A DNA stretch of 64,000 nucleotides from the NCBI RefSeq assembly GCF_014196765.1, contig NZ_JACIEE010000004.1:46435-110434 (forward strand), written 5' to 3'. The notes under the pieces were generated by a model that was not told the origin of the DNA, did not search any database, and worked only from the letters and a program-made list of their open reading frames with translations. The translations under genes and the position numbers were made by a program. Position 1 is the first letter of the stretch. The number at the start of each line of letters is the position of its first letter. Positions 53,489-64,000 of this stretch are shown here, one piece after another. This DNA is from Mycoplana azooxidifex (GTDB taxonomy: Bacteria; Pseudomonadota; Alphaproteobacteria; Rhizobiales; Rhizobiaceae).

Positions 53489-54649
53489 ATGCCCGTTTTG
53501 AACCGCGCCGCAGAACTTCAGGACGAGATCGCCGGTTGGCGCCGGCAGATCCACCAGCATCCCGAGACGATGTTCGCCGTGGAAAAGACCGCGGCCTTCG
53601 TCGCCGACAAGCTCAAGGCGTTCGGCGTCGACGAAATCGTGACCGGCCTCGGCCGCACCGGCGTGGTCGGGCTGATCAAGGGCAAAGGCCCCGGCCATAC
53701 GATCGGCCTGCGCGCCGACATGGACGCGCTGCCGATCAACGAGGAATCCGGCAAGCCCTGGGCCTCCACCGTGGCCGGCAAGATGCACGCCTGCGGCCAC
53801 GACGGCCACACCGCCATGCTGCTCGGGGCGGCGAAGTACCTGGCCGAGACGCGCAACTTCGCAGGCAGCGTCGCCGTCATCTTCCAGCCGGCCGAGGAGG
53901 GCGGCGGCGGCGGACGCGAGATGGTCCGGGACGGCATGATGGACCGCTTCGGCATCACGGAAGTCTACGGCATGCACAACATGCCGGGCATGCCGGTCGG
54001 CCAGTTCGGCACGCGCATCGGCGCGATCATGGCGGCGACCGACGAGTTCGACATCCATATCAAGGGCCGTGGCGGCCACGCCGCCCAGCCGCACCGCACC
54101 ACCGACACCATCGTGCTCGGCTCGCAGATCGTCGGCGCCCTGCAGACGATCGTGGCGCGCAACACCGACCCGATCGCCTCGCTCGTCGTCTCGGTGACGA
54201 AGTTCAACGCCGGCTTTGCCTATAACGTCATCCCGGAGACGGCGACCTTGTCGGGCACCGTGCGCACGCTCAGCCCGGCCGTGCGAGAAGAGGCCGAGGC
54301 CCGCATCCGCCAGCTTTGCGCCGGCCTCGCCGCCGCCCACGGCGCCGAGATCACCGTGCGCTACCAGCGCAACTACCCCGTCGTCGTCAACCATGCGGCC
54401 GAGACCGGCCATGCGGTGGCCGTCGCCGAGGAGATCGCCGGCAAGGGCAAGGTCGATGCGGCGATCGACCCGATGATGGGCGGCGAGGACTTCGCCTACA
54501 TGCTCGAAGCCCGCCCCGGCGCCTTCGTCTTCATGGGCAACGGCGACACCGCCGGCCTCCACCACCCGGCCTACGACTTCAACGACGACGCCATCCCCCA
54601 CGGCGTCAGCTACTGGGTGAAGCTGGCCGAGACCCGGCTTCCGGCCTGA
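53489..54649 (+). CDS. M20 family amidohydrolase (hippurate hydrolase type)
   Basis: The 386-residue peptidase M20D-family enzyme carries the metal motif GLRADMDALP and GKMHACGHDGHTAML, the acidic EPAEEGGGG-like metal site (QPAEEGGGGGREM) and the C-terminal metal histidine in AGLHHPAYDFND. It probably hydrolyses N-acyl or N-carbamoyl amino acids. The ATG at 53489 is preceded by AGGAA. It is divergent from dacF with 145-166 bases between the start codons. The true substrate is unknown. Confidence 0.92.
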   Translation: MPVLNRAAELQDEIAGWRRQIHQHPETMFAVEKTAAFVADKLKAFGVDEIVTGLGRTGVVGLIKGKGPGHTIGLRADMDALPINEESGKPWASTVAGKMHACGHDGHTAMLLGAAKYLAETRNFAGSVAVIFQPAEEGGGGGREMVRDGMMDRFGITEVYGMHNMPGMPVGQFGTRIGAIMAATDEFDIHIKGRGGHAAQPHRTTDTIVLGSQIVGALQTIVARNTDPIASLVVSVTKFNAGFAYNVIPETATLSGTVRTLSPAVREEAEARIRQLCAGLAAAHGAEITVRYQRNYPVVVNHAAETGHAVAVAEEIAGKGKVDAAIDPMMGGEDFAYMLEARPGAFVFMGNGDTAGLHHPAYDFNDDAIPHGVSYWVKLAETRLPA

Positions 54650-54841
54650 CGCGAAGAACCGGGCGGCGCCGGGCAGGTCACGCGACGGGCCCCGGCCGCC
54701 GCCCTCTCCCCATGCCCGCATGCGCCCCGCCAGGACATGACGGCATCGCCAGGCCAGCTTGCGCCCTCGTCGAAATAGCGTCTTGCCACGCACCAAAATC
54801 ACTTGGCTTCAAGCCCGGGCTTTTGTATGGGTTCTGTCAGT

Positions 54842-54918
54842 GGTCCCGTAGCTCAGCAGGATAGAGCACCAGATTCCTAATCTGGGGGTCCCGCGTTCGA
54901 ATCGCGGCGGGATCACCA
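54842..54918 (+). tRNA. tRNA-Arg (anticodon CCT)
   Basis: The acceptor strands GGTCCCG and CGGGATC pair, with discriminator A and an encoded CCA at 54916-54918. The anticodon stem CCAGA/TCTGG encloses TTCCTAA, giving CCT, which reads AGG. The T-arm GTTCGAATC is intact. The length is 77 nt including CCA. Confidence 0.95.
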
Positions 54919-54959
54919 TTCAAAACCCGCGTCGCTTCATTGGACCCCGACAATCCCTC

Positions 54960-55445
54960 TCAGAAGGAGATGGCGACGATTTCGAGCTCGTGCTCGCCGA
55001 TGCTGACGACGTCTCCGACACTCCTGCCGGCGAGGCCCCTGGCGACGGGGGAGACGTAGGAAATCGATCCGGCCTTGGGATCGGCTTCGTCCTCGCCGAC
55101 GATCCGGTAGGTCTGCCCCCGCCCATTGTCGCGCACGAAGGTGACCGTGCTGCCGAAGGCGACGGTTTCGCTCGAGGCCGGAGGAGGGACGAGCTGGGCC
55201 GTGCGCACCCGTTCCCGGAGATAGCGCAGGTCGCGCAAGGGGCCGGCCGCCTGCCGGCGCCGCTCGTTGACGTCTTCGATGGCGCCGGCCGCATCATAGG
55301 CGGCGCGCGCCTCCTGCAATTGCAACTCGAGGGCCTTCAGTCCCGCTTCCGTCGCAAGGTTCGGGTGCGGCGAGACCGGGCGGTCGGGAAGCAAGGTTTC
55401 CGAAGCAGTTTCGGCGCTTTCTTCCTTGACGAAGGCGACGCTCAT
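54960..55445 (-). CDS. GreA/GreB-family transcription elongation factor-like protein
   Basis: The 161-residue protein has an N-terminal helical hairpin (about 30-85, ATEAGLKALELQLQEARAAYD) and a C-terminal FKBP-like GreA_GreB domain with FGSTVTFVRDNGRGQTYRIVGEDEADPKAGSIS and the SPVARGLAGRSVGD signature. Such proteins bind RNA polymerase; atypical members lack the acidic tip pair, which is not clear here. The start at 55445 is preceded by GGGG only. It lies 42 bases after tRNA-Arg on the opposite strand. Confidence 0.85.
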   Translation of the reverse strand: MSVAFVKEESAETASETLLPDRPVSPHPNLATEAGLKALELQLQEARAAYDAAGAIEDVNERRRQAAGPLRDLRYLRERVRTAQLVPPPASSETVAFGSTVTFVRDNGRGQTYRIVGEDEADPKAGSISYVSPVARGLAGRSVGDVVSIGEHELEIVAISF

Positions 55446-55536
55446 GGCGAGACCCCGCGAAAACGCGGTGCGCCCGCAAAGCCCATCGGGCAAGCGGTGG
55501 CGCGAAGGCTTGCTGCCTTTGATGCGGCGCTCCCCA

Positions 55537-55923
55537 TCAGACCTTCTCCTCCTCGCGCTCCTTCTCCGGCGTCGTCACCTTCGGCTTCGGCTTCACCGAC
55601 GGCACCATCGAGGGCCTTGCCTCCTTCTTCGGCGCGGGCGCCTTGATGCCGAGCATGGACTTGATGCGGTCGGAGACGAGCGGGCGGAAGCGGGTGGCGC
55701 GGAAAGGCATGTCGGCGGCGCCATAGCCTTCCGGGCCGTCGTCGTTGCCGCGGTTGAGTTCCATCAGCTTGATGCCGTAGAAGTCGCCGTCGACATAGTG
55801 GCGGTAGTGGCCGGCCCAGCGCACCGTGTAGATCTGGCCCTTGCGGATGCCCTGGTCGATCGAGATGTTCTTGAAACGGTCGTCGATGCAGACGACCTTC
55901 TGGCCGACGTGGAATGTAACCAT
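55537..55923 (-). CDS. Uncharacterised 128-residue protein with basic C-terminal tail
   Basis: The first roughly 85 residues (VTFHVGQKVVCIDDRF, GIRKGQIYTVRWAGHY, FRATRFRPL) form a beta-rich fold that resembles small SH3-like rhizobial proteins of unknown role. The tail from about 90 to 128 is Lys, Pro and Glu-rich (PKPKVTTPEKEREEEKV) and probably disordered. GGAG precedes the ATG at 55923. No function can be assigned from sequence. Confidence 0.65.
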   Translation of the reverse strand: MVTFHVGQKVVCIDDRFKNISIDQGIRKGQIYTVRWAGHYRHYVDGDFYGIKLMELNRGNDDGPEGYGAADMPFRATRFRPLVSDRIKSMLGIKAPAPKKEARPSMVPSVKPKPKVTTPEKEREEEKV

Positions 55924-55976
55924 GGCTCTCTCCGCATAAGTTGGCCGCGTCGGAGGCGGCAGGCCCGATGCCGTCG

Positions 55977-56693
55977 TCAGGGCGCCTTGCGGCAGGTGAT
56001 GCCGGTCGCGTCCTCGCCCTTGGTCAGGTCCCTCAGCGTCCCCTCGTCACCCTTCGTCCACCATTCGAACTGGCCGCCGGCATAGCGCGCGCCGGAGCCC
56101 GACAGGACGCTGCTGGCGATCACGAAGTTTTCACCGAAGGTGAGGATGGCGAGTGAGACGGATTCGGCGTTGACGTAGTCCGCCTTCAGCTTCAGGTCGC
56201 CGTCGCAATTGTAGGAAACGGTCTGTCGGTCGACCGAGATCGTGTTCGGCACCTGCAGGACGATGTCGGTGGTGTTCTTCAGTTGAACCAGCCGCATCGC
56301 GTGCCCGCCGTCCTTGTCGGCAAGATGCAGGAGGCCGTTCTCCAACCGCCACGAGCGCACCGTGCCGAGCGCGTCGAAGAACTTCTGCTCCTGGTCCATG
56401 ACGGCCGGCGCGCACATCTTGCGGGTTGCCGCCGCCGGCGCGAAGCTCACCGTGCCGTCCGCCTCGAACTTCAGGTTCCCGCGATAGGTGTTGCAGCCGC
56501 CGTTGCCGCCGTAGGAGCCGTCGGTGCGGATCTCCAGCGTGGTCTGCAGGTTATCGATGACGCCCTTGCCGTTGAGGTCTTCCACGACCCAGGTCGCGCT
56601 CAGGCCCTGCGGCAGCGCATCGGCGGCAAGACCGGCCGAGGCGGAACCGAGGGACAGCAGCAAAGCCGCCAGCGCATTCAAAGATAACCGCAC
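55977..56693 (-). CDS. META-MliC two-domain periplasmic protein
   Basis: After a signal peptide the protein has a META/HslJ-like domain (about 35-135, with YGGNGGCNTYRGN) and a C-terminal MliC-like domain (about 145-230, YNCDGDLKLKADY and SGSGARYAGGQFEWW), the fold of C-type lysozyme inhibitors. The combination suggests lysozyme or envelope-stress protection. GGAGG immediately abuts the ATG at 56699 but lies six bases before a GTG at 56693, so the GTG is more likely the real start. The two domains occur separately in many proteobacteria. Confidence 0.82.
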   Translation of the reverse strand: MRLSLNALAALLLSLGSASAGLAADALPQGLSATWVVEDLNGKGVIDNLQTTLEIRTDGSYGGNGGCNTYRGNLKFEADGTVSFAPAAATRKMCAPAVMDQEQKFFDALGTVRSWRLENGLLHLADKDGGHAMRLVQLKNTTDIVLQVPNTISVDRQTVSYNCDGDLKLKADYVNAESVSLAILTFGENFVIASSVLSGSGARYAGGQFEWWTKGDEGTLRDLTKGEDATGITCRKAP

Positions 56694-56876
56694 GGGCATC
56701 CTCCAAAAAGTGTCTAAGGCGAACGGATCGCCAACGGCGACGTTATGGCCGCTCCGATGAAAACGTCAAGCGCCGCGCGCAAAGCGCAACCGCCCGCGCA
56801 CGCATCAACACCTTGTTGCGCGCGTCAATCGGCTGTAGAGCCTCATCAAGACAATAAAAAGATCGCGGAACAAATC

Positions 56877-58070
56877 ATGGCACCCAGCGAGGCGAACAGA
56901 CGCCGCGTCACGATCCTTGGCTCCACCGGTTCGATCGGTACCAGTACGCTCGACGTGATCGAACAGCTCGGCGGCCGCGACGCCTTCGAGGTGGCGGCCC
57001 TGACCGGCAGCGGCAATATCGCGCTCCTGGCCGAACAGGCGAGAAAGTTCGGCGCCGGCCTCGCGGTGACCGCCGATGAAGGCCGCTACGAGGAATTGAA
57101 GCAGGCCCTGGCAGGCACCGGCATCGCCGTCGGCGCCGGCCGCAGCGCGCTGATGGAGGCCGCAGCTGTACCTTCAGATTGGGTGATGGCGGCGATCGTC
57201 GGAACCGCCGGCCTCGGCCCCACTTTGGCCGCTGCACGGCGCGGCGCCGATATCGCGCTTGCCAACAAGGAATGCCTCGTCACCGCCGGCGATCTCTTCG
57301 TCCAGGCGGTGGCCGCCGGCGGCGGCCGCCTGATCCCGGTCGACAGCGAGCACAGCGCCATCTTCCAGGCACTCGAGGACGACCAGCGCCACGCCGTCGA
57401 ACGGATCGTGCTGACGGCCTCCGGCGGCCCGTTCCGCACCTGGTCGCGCGAGCAGATGGCCGGCGTCACCGCCGCCGTCGCCCGGGCTCATCCCAACTGG
57501 TCGATGGGCCTGAAGGTGTCGATCGGCAGCGCCTCGATGTTCAACAAGGCGCTGGAGATGATCGAGGCCAAACATCTCTTCGACGTCCGGCCCGACCAGA
57601 TCGAGGTGATCGTCCACCCCCAGTCGATCGTCCATTCGATGGTCGGCTACCGGGATGGCTCGGTGCTGGCGCAACTCGGCTGCCCGGACATGCGCACCGC
57701 GATCGGCTATGCGCTGACCTATCCAGACCGGCCGGAATTGAACGTCGAACGGCTCGATTTCGCAAAGCTCGCCCGGCTCGACTTCGAGGCACCGGACGAG
57801 GTTCGCTTCCCGGCGCTGCGGCTGGCCCGCACCGCGCTCGAGCGTGGCGGCATCCAGAGCGCCGTGATGAACGCGGCCGAGGAGACGGCCTTCCACGCCT
57901 TCTGCGACGGCCGCATCGGCTTCCTCAACATGGCCGACATCGCCGAACAGGTGATGGACGACATGACGGGTTTCGGGCCCGCCCTGACCATGGACGAGGT
58001 CTTTGCCGCGGACGCGGAAGCCCGCCGCCGCGCCGCCGAGATCGTCGCGAAAAAGGAAATGGCCGCGTAA
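56877..58070 (+). CDS. dxr: 1-deoxy-D-xylulose-5-phosphate reductoisomerase
   Basis: Dxr catalyses the first committed step of the non-mevalonate isoprenoid pathway. The 397-residue protein has the NADPH motif LGSTGSIGTSTLDVIE, the LANKECLVTAG strand, the metal/substrate site VDSEHSAIFQAL, TASGGPF and the HPNWSMGLKVSIGSASMFNKALEM-type block, and the C-terminal domain. The ATG at 56877 gives the family length; the frame upstream is not conserved in character. A hairpin covers the stop codon. Confidence 0.96.
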   Translation: MAPSEANRRRVTILGSTGSIGTSTLDVIEQLGGRDAFEVAALTGSGNIALLAEQARKFGAGLAVTADEGRYEELKQALAGTGIAVGAGRSALMEAAAVPSDWVMAAIVGTAGLGPTLAAARRGADIALANKECLVTAGDLFVQAVAAGGGRLIPVDSEHSAIFQALEDDQRHAVERIVLTASGGPFRTWSREQMAGVTAAVARAHPNWSMGLKVSIGSASMFNKALEMIEAKHLFDVRPDQIEVIVHPQSIVHSMVGYRDGSVLAQLGCPDMRTAIGYALTYPDRPELNVERLDFAKLARLDFEAPDEVRFPALRLARTALERGGIQSAVMNAAEETAFHAFCDGRIGFLNMADIAEQVMDDMTGFGPALTMDEVFAADAEARRRAAEIVAKKEMAA

Positions 58071-58081
58071 GCCGCGGCCAT
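58059..58081. terminator. Perfect inverted repeat across the dxr stop codon
   Basis: ATGGCCGCG (58059-58067) pairs with CGCGGCCAT (58073-58081) over nine bases with the loop TAAGC, so the TAA stop codon lies in the loop. It lies in the 40-base gap between convergent dxr and hemA and could end either transcript; no T-run follows. Confidence 0.5.
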
Positions 58082-58110
58082 CGCAATCTTCCGGATGATC
58101 TGGGCTGGCC

Positions 58111-59325
58111 TTACGCCACCGCCCGCGCCAATGCGCAGCGCGACCACAGCGAATGCAGCGCGCCGACCAGGTGGTCTATGTCGGCATCCGAATGCAGCGG
58201 CGTCGGCGTGATGCGCAGGCGCTCGGTCTTCTTCGGCACCGTCGGATAATTGATCGGCTGCACGTAGATGCCGAAATTGTCGAGCAGCAGGTCCGAGATC
58301 CACTTGCACTTGGCGGCATCGCCGACCACCACCGGCACGATATGGCTCGGGTTCGGCATATGCGGAATGCCGTTTCGGTCGAGCAGCGAGCGCAGCCGGC
58401 GCACGCGCTCCTGATGGGCGAGGCGCTCCTGCTGGCTTTCCTTCAGGTGACGGATCGAGGCGAGCGCACCGGCGGCAAGCGTCGGCGGCAGCGCCGTCGT
58501 GAAGATGAAGCCAGAGGCAAAGGAGCGGATGAAGTCGCAGAGCGCCGTAGAGGCGGTGATATAGCCGCCCATGACGCCGAAGGCCTTGCCGAGCGTGCCT
58601 TCGATTACCGTCAGGCGGTGCATCAGCCCTTCGCGCTCGGCGATGCCGCCGCCACGCGGGCCGTACATGCCGACCGCGTGCACTTCATCGAGATAGGTCA
58701 TGGCGCCGTATTTGTCGGCGAGATCGCAGATTTCCTTGATCGGCGCGATGTCGCCATCCATCGAGTAGACCGATTCGAAGGCGATGATCTTCGGCGCCTT
58801 GGGGTCGGCTGCGGCAAGCTTCGCTTCCAGGTCCTTCAGGTCGTTGTGCTTCCAGATCGCCCGCTCGCACTTCGAATGCCGGATGCCTTCGATCATGGAG
58901 GCGTGGTTGCCGGCATCGGAGAACATGACGATGCCGGGGATCCTGGAACAGAGCGTACCGAGCGCCGCCCAGTTGGAGACGTAGCCGGAGGTGAACAGGA
59001 GTGCTGCCTCCTTGCCGTGCAGGTCGGCGAGCTCGCGCTCGAGGAGAACGTGATAGTGGTTCGTGCCCGAGATGTTGCGGGTGCCGCCAGCACCCCCGCC
59101 ACACTGGTCGATCGCGAGCTTCATCGCCTCGGTGACCTTCGGATGCTGTCCCATGCCGAGGTAGTCGTTGGAGCACCAGACCGTGACTTCCTGCGTGCCC
59201 GAATCGGTGTAGCGCGTCGCCTTGGGAAACCCGCCGCTATGCCGCTCCAGTTCTGCAAAGACGCGATAGCGGCCTTCCTGGTGCAGCCCGTCCAACTCGT
59301 TTTTGAAGAAAGCCTCAAAGTCCAT
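58111..59325 (-). CDS. hemA: 5-aminolevulinate synthase
   Basis: HemA condenses glycine and succinyl-CoA to 5-aminolevulinate, the C4 entry to tetrapyrroles, as usual in alphaproteobacteria. The 404-residue PLP enzyme has the binding lysine Lys247 in EGTLGKAFG, the glycine-rich [12 protein letters not shown], the [18 protein letters not shown] aspartate region and LRITPTP. I chose the ATG at 59325, with GGAG six bases upstream; a GTG one codon earlier is less well spaced. An FNR/FixK-type box lies about 170 bases upstream. Confidence 0.96.
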   Translation of the reverse strand: MDFEAFFKNELDGLHQEGRYRVFAELERHSGGFPKATRYTDSGTQEVTVWCSNDYLGMGQHPKVTEAMKLAIDQCGGGAGGTRNISGTNHYHVLLERELADLHGKEAALLFTSGYVSNWAALGTLCSRIPGIVMFSDAGNHASMIEGIRHSKCERAIWKHNDLKDLEAKLAAADPKAPKIIAFESVYSMDGDIAPIKEICDLADKYGAMTYLDEVHAVGMYGPRGGGIAEREGLMHRLTVIEGTLGKAFGVMGGYITASTALCDFIRSFASGFIFTTALPPTLAAGALASIRHLKESQQERLAHQERVRRLRSLLDRNGIPHMPNPSHIVPVVVGDAAKCKWISDLLLDNFGIYVQPINYPTVPKKTERLRITPTPLHSDADIDHLVGALHSLWSRCALARAVA

Positions 59326-59492
59326 CACTGTCTCCAGACCGGTTCCCCGGCATGTCCAGGCGAGATACCGCCCGCTTCACCTTCGACGTACACCCCGAAG
59401 GCCACTGCCCGCAACGCAAAGGCACTGCGGCAAAACCGCGCCTACCTTTGAAACATTCCAAGATAGGTTACAATGGCAGAAACCATTCTTGC

Positions 59493-59506
59493 TTGATGCA
59501 TGTCAA
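59493..59506 (-). promoter_or_regulatory. hemA: FNR/FixK-type anaerobox upstream of hemA
   Basis: On the minus strand TTGAC-ATGC-ATCAA matches the FNR/FixK/FnrN consensus TTGAT-N4-ATCAA with one change. A -10-like CTATCT follows at 59466-59461 (minus strand), about 36 bases from the box centre. Oxygen-dependent control of hemA by FNR or FixK is known in some rhizobia. Confidence 0.75.
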
Positions 59507-59570
59507 GTATAAGCAAGGAGAGGACGGCCCGGGCCGTCCTCGATTTGTCGTCGGCCGGAACCGATGGCCC

Positions 59571-60365
59571 TCAGGCGGCCGCAACCGCCCGCCGGGCCAT
59601 CACGGTGACGAGGTTGGCCCGATACTCCGCGCTTCCATGGATGTCCGACAGAAGGTCGGACGGATCGGTGGTTACGCTGGCAATCGCCTGCGGTGAAAAG
59701 TCGCTCGCGAGCGCGGCCTCCATGGCGGCGTGGCGGAATACGCCGTCGGCGCCTGCGCCGGTCACGCCGACCCGCACGCCATCCGTCCCCTTGGCCACGA
59801 AGACCCCCGTCATGGCATAGCGCGACGCCGGGTTCGGGAACTTGCAGTAACCGGCCCTCTCCGGTGGCCTGAAGGTCACGGCGACCACGATCTCGTCGTC
59901 CGCGAGTGCTGTTTCGAACAGGCCGGTGAAGAAATCGTCCGCGGCGATCTCGCGCCTGTCGGTCACGATCGTGGCTGCGAGCGCCAGCATGGCCGAGGGA
60001 TAGTCGGCGGCCGGATCGTTGTTGGCGATGGAGCCCCCGATCGTGCCCATGTGGCGCACGTGCGGATCGCCGATCAGCGAGGCGAGATGGGCGAGCGCCG
60101 GGCAGGCCGCCTTGATGTCGGAAGACTGCGCGACCTCGGCATGGGTCGTCGCTGCGCCGATGCGCACGCTACCGCCCGAGACAGTGATCCCCTTCATCTC
60201 CGCGATGTGCCGGAGATCGACGAGGTCCGAGGGCGCCGCCAGCCTCTGCTTCATCGTCGGGATCAGCGTCATCCCGCCCGAGACGTACTTGCTCTCGTCC
60301 GATGCCCCCTTGAGATGGACGGCGTCTGCGACCGAGGATGCGCGATGGTAGTTGGTTGCATACAT
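59571..60365 (-). CDS. CoxM-type FAD subunit of a molybdenum hydroxylase
   Basis: The 264-residue subunit has the FAD-binding motifs of the xanthine-oxidase family: SGGMTLIPTMKQRL near residue 30 and GTIGGSIANNDPAADYP near 110, followed by the CO-dehydrogenase C-terminal FAD domain. It carries electrons from the iron-sulfur subunit. GGGAG precedes the ATG at 60365, and only 12 bases separate it from the preceding large-subunit gene. It ends the S-L-M set. Confidence 0.9.
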   Translation of the reverse strand: MYATNYHRASSVADAVHLKGASDESKYVSGGMTLIPTMKQRLAAPSDLVDLRHIAEMKGITVSGGSVRIGAATTHAEVAQSSDIKAACPALAHLASLIGDPHVRHMGTIGGSIANNDPAADYPSAMLALAATIVTDRREIAADDFFTGLFETALADDEIVVAVTFRPPERAGYCKFPNPASRYAMTGVFVAKGTDGVRVGVTGAGADGVFRHAAMEAALASDFSPQAIASVTTDPSDLLSDIHGSAEYRANLVTVMARRAVAAA

Positions 60366-60377
60366 GTCCGTTCTCCC

Positions 60378-62729
<2,352 letters not shown>

Positions 62730-62749
62730 CAGTCATCTCCTCCCGAGAG

Positions 62750-62846
62750 AATAGCGAACGGCCAATAGCGAACAGGATCAAGCAGGCAGTACGGTGCGCA
62801 GAATGCGCATTTCCAACCATTCGCTGCTCGCAATTCGCAATTCGCC
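62750..62846. repeat. Short direct and inverted AATAGCGAAC/AATTCGC repeats
   Basis: AATAGCGAAC occurs at 62750 and 62764; the complementary-type ATTCGC units recur at about 62819, 62833 and 62840. All lie in the 124-base gap between the coxL-type and coxS-type genes, inside one operon. Their role is unknown; they could form a hairpin in the message. Confidence 0.5.
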
Positions 62847-62853
62847 CCCTGAA

Positions 62854-63342
<489 letters not shown>

Positions 63343-63771
63343 GCGCTTCCTCCCTCGTGACATGGCACGCGTGAGGCACTCCGGATCCGAAAGCGGCTTT
63401 TGCGGCGAGTTCGAGTACCCGAAACACCTGCAGATTTCCTCCTGCTGCGAGCCGAACCTCCGAACGGCCTTGACATGCGACGACCCTCGGCATCACAGCC
63501 AGGCAGCGAACGCATCATTCGACGTTTTCAATTTGTGATCAACCGCTTCTTTTCCCCTTCAGCGAAATCTGTCGCAAAATTGAATCACGACGGAACACCG
63601 GCGAGCTTTATTCACGAGCCAAAAAAATACTTTAAACCCATAGACTTCCCCATTTTCCGCCTTATTGTTCGCAATTGTGACATTGCCTACGGGACAAACC
63701 GGCGGGGCTGGTTTCAAAAGACGTGCGACAGCGGCGGCATGCGTGTCCCGCTCAACCCTGGAGAGATATTG
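63343..63771. other. 429-base intergenic region without a gene
   Basis: This is the only gap above 300 bases. It separates the divergent coxS-type and glycine-zipper genes, so it must hold both promoters. The stretch from about 63530 is noticeably AT-richer than its surroundings (for example runs of A at 63620-63630). I see no RNA gene. TTGTGATCAA near 63532 is a short palindrome but does not fit the FNR consensus. No convincing promoter boxes could be fixed by eye. Confidence 0.5.
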
Positions 63772-64000
63772 ATGAAGAAAGCCATTGCGCTCGTGCTGGT
63801 CGGCCTTGCGGTCGCCAGTTGCACGCAGACGGAGAAAGGTGCCGGCATCGGCGCGGCGACCGGTGCGATCATCGGCGGCGCGGTTACCGGCAACGTCCGC
63901 GGCGCGGCCGTCGGCGCAGCCATCGGCGGCGTCAGCGGTGCCCTGATCGGCCACGTCGCCGATCAGCCGGGCCAGTGCTACTACCGCGATCGCTACGGCC
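63772..64000 (+). CDS. Glycine-zipper outer-membrane lipoprotein, 5' part
   Basis: The frame is cut by the right window edge. It begins MKKAIALVLVGLAVASC, a lipoprotein signal with the lipidated cysteine at residue 17, then alternating Gly/Ala repeats (GAGIGAATGAIIGGAVTG) typical of the glycine-zipper 2TM family (YMGG/SlyB-like). Such proteins insert in or bridge the outer membrane. GGAGAG precedes the ATG at 63772. The last visible residues are QPGQCYYRDRYG. Confidence 0.85.
   Translation, partial: MKKAIALVLVGLAVASCTQTEKGAGIGAATGAIIGGAVTGNVRGAAVGAAIGGVSGALIGHVADQPGQCYYRDRYG

Noticed and set aside
53108-54802. 564-residue minus-strand frame
   Set aside because: It covers the M20 amidohydrolase in antisense and runs out of frame into the dacF-type gene. 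No domain is recognisable.
63525-63545. FNR-type site near TTGTGATCAA
   Set aside because: The half-sites are adjacent rather than separated by four bases, so it does not fit the FNR/FixK consensus.

Overview
The window is about 64 kb of GC-rich chromosome from an alphaproteobacterium, most likely a member of the Rhizobiaceae. I infer this from gene content: C4-pathway hemA, aerobic cobaltochelatase cobST, aroK-aroB with a CorC-type gene, a TlpA gene divergent from argH-lptM-lysA, a TIGR02302-type protein and DUF2125, DUF3108 and DUF985 proteins. Sigma70-like promoters with CTTGAC and CTATAG boxes and a RIME-like palindromic repeat also fit. The genus cannot be fixed from the sequence alone. 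Almost everything is ordinary chromosomal backbone. I see no insertion sequence, prophage, integrase island or CRISPR array; XerD is the housekeeping recombinase.

Layout. 1-1.5 kb: 3' end of a secreted RTX protein, then tRNA-Leu. 2-9 kb: YqaA-type membrane protein, dsbB, an HNH nuclease, an AlkA-like glycosylase, gluQ, YihY/BrkB, an SDR, a twin-TM protein, a PduO-type adenosyltransferase and a rhomboid protease. 9-12 kb: etfBA and hydroxybutyryl-CoA dehydrogenase. 12-16 kb: sulfate importer sbp-cysTWA. 16-22.5 kb: tlpA, divergent argH-lptM-lysA, and a long Gln-rich membrane protein. 22.5-28.5 kb: response regulator, hpt, ftsEX, YdcF, plsC, ChaC. 28.5-36 kb: DUF2125, tyrC with a methyltransferase, gloB-cupin, an EamA transporter, DUF3108, rpmB and yhhQ. 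36-45.7 kb: phytase-like protein, cobS-cobT, a J-domain protein, bolA, corC-like, aroK-aroB, a 49-aa membrane protein with xerD, accA. 45.9-52 kb: L,D-transpeptidase-tusA, a three-gene phosphorelay, a His-rich COG0523 GTPase. 52-59.3 kb: dacF-type carboxypeptidase, M20 amidohydrolase, tRNA-Arg, GreA-like factor, META-MliC protein, dxr, hemA. 59.5-64 kb: a form-II CoxSLM-type molybdenum hydroxylase and the start of a glycine-zipper lipoprotein.

How the genes work together. Envelope work is a recurring theme: DsbB, TlpA, LptM, FtsEX, YdcF, PlsC, L,D-transpeptidase, D,D-carboxypeptidase and lysA (diaminopimelate to lysine). Tetrapyrrole and cofactor chemistry is a second one: hemA, cobST, the cobalamin adenosyltransferase and dxr. 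Sulfur uptake and carriage are represented by sbp-cysTWA and tusA. Genes are tightly packed. Several pairs share ATGA or TTGA start-stop overlaps and several convergent pairs touch or overlap.

The most rewarding regulatory features are four. A preQ1-I riboswitch precedes the queuosine-precursor transporter, and its pseudoknot appears to include the start codon itself. An FNR/FixK-type box lies upstream of hemA. A dispersed palindromic repeat occurs three times at gene 3' ends, one copy supplying the dacF stop codon. A perfect 11-bp hairpin separates sbp from cysT. No clearly new multi-gene system is visible; the best candidates are listed as findings.
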